Positions 7,118 to 8,400 of a stretch of 8,400 bases of DNA are shown here, piece after piece. Location of the stretch: positions 1 to 8,400 of the forward strand of contig CAAERF010000037.1 of assembly GCA_900758315.1 (NCBI GenBank). Direction: 5' to 3'. The notes beneath the pieces were generated by a model. It did no database searches, had not been told where the DNA came from, and was given only the letters and a program-made list of their open reading frames with translations. Each line of letters starts with the position of its first letter. The first letter of the stretch is position 1. The DNA comes from an uncultured Oscillospiraceae bacterium (GTDB lineage: Bacteria; Bacillota; Clostridia; Oscillospirales; Oscillospiraceae). A program made the translations under genes and the position numbers.

Positions 7118-7463
7118 ACACCTCCTTATCGAGCATTTCCTGCCGTTTTAATACGGCATAAAAATTGTTGGTTTGGTAGGGACGCTGCTTGGGTCGGATT
7201 ACAGCCACCTTTAAGATGTTGCTAATGATTTTTTCCAAGGGCTGTCCATGCTTTTCATACATCGCCAGCAGGAAGAAGGGCATCATGACCAGCATCATGC
7301 ACATGGCGGCCATGCTGTTTCCCGCAGGCTCACGGAGCAAAAAGAACAGCGGTACGCCTACAAGCGCCCCGGCGGTAAAGCAGACCAGCTGCCTTCGGGT
7401 CAGATTGAACATGACCTTGGTTTTGACTTTGGTTAAATCTTTGGGTACGGGTACATAAGCCAT
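7008..7463 (-). CDS. PrgI family conjugation membrane protein
   Basis: A 151-residue small membrane protein of the PrgI family, the VirB3-like partner that accompanies VirB4 in Gram-positive conjugation systems. It opens with the typical MAYVPVPKDLTKVKTKV. Two membrane segments follow, at about 25-43 (LVCFTAGALVGVPLFFLL) and 49-69 (Met-rich, NSMAAMCMMLVMMPFFLLAM), then a conserved cytoplasmic part (QPLEKIISN, NNFYAVLKRQ) and a Lys/Arg-rich, probably disordered tail. A GTG at 7472 would extend it by three residues but lies within the Shine-Dalgarno; ATG 7463 is 8 bases from AAAGGAGG and is preferred. The tail from residue 116 shares 110 bases with virB4. The gene follows the methyltransferase closely, with the RBS overlapping the latter's stop codon. 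Confidence 0.92.
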   Translation of the reverse strand: MAYVPVPKDLTKVKTKVMFNLTRRQLVCFTAGALVGVPLFFLLREPAGNSMAAMCMMLVMMPFFLLAMYEKHGQPLEKIISNILKVAVIRPKQRPYQTNNFYAVLKRQEMLDKEVYDIVHRNEKLAASSAGKTGRKDRAAGKDKEKAVPFR

Positions 7464-7471
7464 CGTATCCA

Positions 7472-7479
7472 CCTCCTTT
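7472..7479 (-). promoter_or_regulatory. RBS fused to the methyltransferase stop, decides PrgI start
   Basis: TAAAGGAGG contains both the stop of the methyltransferase gene (7480-7478) and a strong Shine-Dalgarno, 8 bases before ATG 7463. A ribosome ending on the first gene uncovers or meets this site, so the two genes are probably coupled. The GTG at 7472 overlaps it and is rejected as a start. Confidence 0.75.
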
Positions 7480-8014
7480 ATGGGAATGAAATAGAGCTGT
7501 CCACTTCATTCCCCCATACATCCCAACCGGGTGTGGATTGACGAGCAAACAGTTCTATACGCGGGAGATCACCCATCAGCGTTACAATATTATCCCGAAC
7601 AACATCGGGCTTTTTGCTATGCTGCTCAACTGGTGAGAGTATCAGTTGTCGAACCCCTGCGCTTTTTCTCCTGGGTTTTCCTTTTACCGCCAAAAGACAG
7701 ATTTCTGCATTACTTCTTGTCCACCAGCCAAGTCCCATAAAAAATCCATTTCCGGATTTATTCTGTTTTACCCAGACAAAGGCAACTGTCTTAAAGGAAA
7801 ATCCCCACGCACTTATCAGTTTTATTGCCTCCGGTAACTTCGGAAAAGTACACCATAAAAACAATGCACAGTCCTCTGCGGTCAGATCAGCTACCGGCAA
7901 CTGGTAAAGCTGTTCATCCGACATGGTCTGGTAATGATTTTGTGCAGCGCCTTGAACCTTTCCGCTTCGGTAACTCCAAGGTGGATCTGCATAAATGATT
8001 TGATATTTTTTCAT
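7478..8014 (-). CDS. MT-A70 family adenine-N6 methyltransferase
   Basis: A 178-residue methyltransferase of the MT-A70 family, predicted to transfer a methyl group from S-adenosylmethionine to N6 of adenine, here most likely in DNA. The catalytic DPPW motif is at residues 10-13 (IIYADPPWSYRS). Further family landmarks are LFLWCTFPKLPEAIKLISAWGF (from 51), GLGWWTRSNAE (94-104), the HSKKPDVVRDNI segment (132-143), ELFAR (154-158) and the closing GWDVWGNE. Length is normal for the compact bacterial/phage forms. The open frame extends to 8083, but ATG 8014 with AAGGAGG at 8027-8021, 6 bases away, is the evident start. There is no restriction enzyme next to it, so it looks like an orphan enzyme. 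Its G+C (72 of 180 bases over 7681-7860, hand count) is well below virB4, which suggests later acquisition. Possible role: modifying element DNA against restriction in a recipient. Confidence 0.92.
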   Translation of the reverse strand: MKKYQIIYADPPWSYRSGKVQGAAQNHYQTMSDEQLYQLPVADLTAEDCALFLWCTFPKLPEAIKLISAWGFSFKTVAFVWVKQNKSGNGFFMGLGWWTRSNAEICLLAVKGKPRRKSAGVRQLILSPVEQHSKKPDVVRDNIVTLMGDLPRIELFARQSTPGWDVWGNEVDSSISFP

Positions 8015-8025
8015 ACAAACCCTCC

Positions 8026-8400
8026 TTAATGCGCCTGAAAGACAGATTTTGCGAGACTGCCGGTTTTGAACAGTGTAAAGCACAACAGCACGGTATAGCC
8101 CACGCAGCTCCAGATTGCCATGATGATGTCATCTTCCAGAGCGATATTCTGTACCAGCACAGCGTAAATTGCCACACAGACGATGATGAGAAACGCCTGA
8201 AAACCAAGCGCCAGCAGGGAACGGAGATAATTCTGTCCCATACCGCCCCATTCCTTGCCCATCATGGCTGCCATCGGAAGCGGCGCAACGGATGTGACAA
8301 GGTATATCTCGATCATACGGCCATAAATGACGATAAAGATACAGATATACAGCGCCCACATGGTAATGCCGATAAAGAGGGATTGGAACCAAAGCCCGAA
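8026..8400 (-). CDS. VirB6/TrbL-like conjugal transfer membrane protein, C-terminal part
   Basis: The C-terminal 124 residues of a polytopic membrane protein that runs off the right edge. The hydrophobic profile shows three membrane stretches: the edge to about residue 25 of the fragment (TMWALYICIFIVIYG), a second around LLALGFQAFLIIVCVAIYAVL, and a third around IIMAIWSCVGYTVLLCFTLF. Between the first two lies the segment RMIEIYLVTSVAPLPMAAM, typical of the TrbL/VirB6-like proteins that precede PrgI and VirB4 in clostridial ICEs (CD1112-type, recalled). The protein forms part of the inner-membrane channel. The stop TAA (8028-8026) is fused with the Shine-Dalgarno of the methyltransferase gene. 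The frame stays open to base 8400, and no start is visible. Confidence 0.88.
   Translation of the reverse strand, partial: FGLWFQSLFIGITMWALYICIFIVIYGRMIEIYLVTSVAPLPMAAMMGKEWGGMGQNYLRSLLALGFQAFLIIVCVAIYAVLVQNIALEDDIIMAIWSCVGYTVLLCFTLFKTGSLAKSVFQAH

Noticed and set aside
6209..7225. 338-codon plus-strand open frame opposite virB4 and the PrgI gene (also 4805-5617, 2489-3334 and 3620-4297)
   Set aside because: These lie antisense to well-supported genes, have no family features, and mirror the codon pattern of the opposite strand.
8015..8083. Longer methyltransferase starting at 8083
   Set aside because: The extension overlaps the end of the TrbL-like gene, and the RBS and ATG at 8014 are clearly better placed, right before the MKKYQIIYADPPW motif region.
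1..8400. CRISPR array, tRNA, rRNA, insertion sequence, attachment site or oriT
   Set aside because: I saw no repeat-spacer pattern, RNA gene, transposase or element end; almost the entire window is coding.

Overview
The window is an internal segment of an integrative and conjugative element (ICE) of the Clostridia type, the family exemplified by the Clostridioides difficile CD1107-CD1112 mobile-element genes and widespread in gut Firmicutes. The evidence is the gene content and order, the strong AGGAGG-type ribosome binding sites, and a mixed base composition of about 50-60% G+C in the core genes. Host genus cannot be fixed from this sequence. Family names of the 'CD11xx' kind are recalled from general knowledge of these elements and were not checked by a search.

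Every supported gene lies on the minus strand, so the window reads right to left. In transcription order: the C-terminal part of a VirB6/TrbL-like membrane channel protein (8400-8026), an MT-A70 adenine methyltransferase (8014-7478), a PrgI-family membrane protein (7463-7008), the VirB4-type ATPase (7117-4652), a small conserved protein of unknown role (4655-4272), a membrane-anchored CHAP-domain peptidoglycan hydrolase (4288-2543), a DUF4315 coiled-coil protein (2514-2263), a DUF4366/CD1107-type surface protein (2273-1518), a 70-residue-class Cys-rich protein (1521-1306), a protein with a zinc-knuckle-like CPxCG motif (1316-915), and the N-terminal 293 residues of DNA topoisomerase III (881 to the left edge).

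The genes are packed tightly. No gap exceeds 33 bases, and most junctions are overlaps or stop codons fused to the next Shine-Dalgarno sequence, so the region is best read as one long translationally coupled transcript. No promoter or relaxase is visible, and no oriT, integrase or coupling protein; these would lie outside the window. Functionally, TrbL, PrgI and VirB4 form the membrane channel and its motor, the CHAP protein opens the cell wall, DUF4366 is probably an envelope-exposed accessory, and topoisomerase III handles DNA topology in transfer or replication of the element.

Most of the window is a recognisable ICE backbone. The parts worth a second look are two genes of clearly lower G+C in the operon (the methyltransferase and the zinc-knuckle protein), a 110-base PrgI/VirB4 overlap, a 13-bp GAAA-tetraloop hairpin inside the Cys-rich gene, an unusual start region for the CHAP gene, and a toprim motif with Gly in place of an acidic residue in the topoisomerase. 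I do not see a clearly undescribed multi-gene system.
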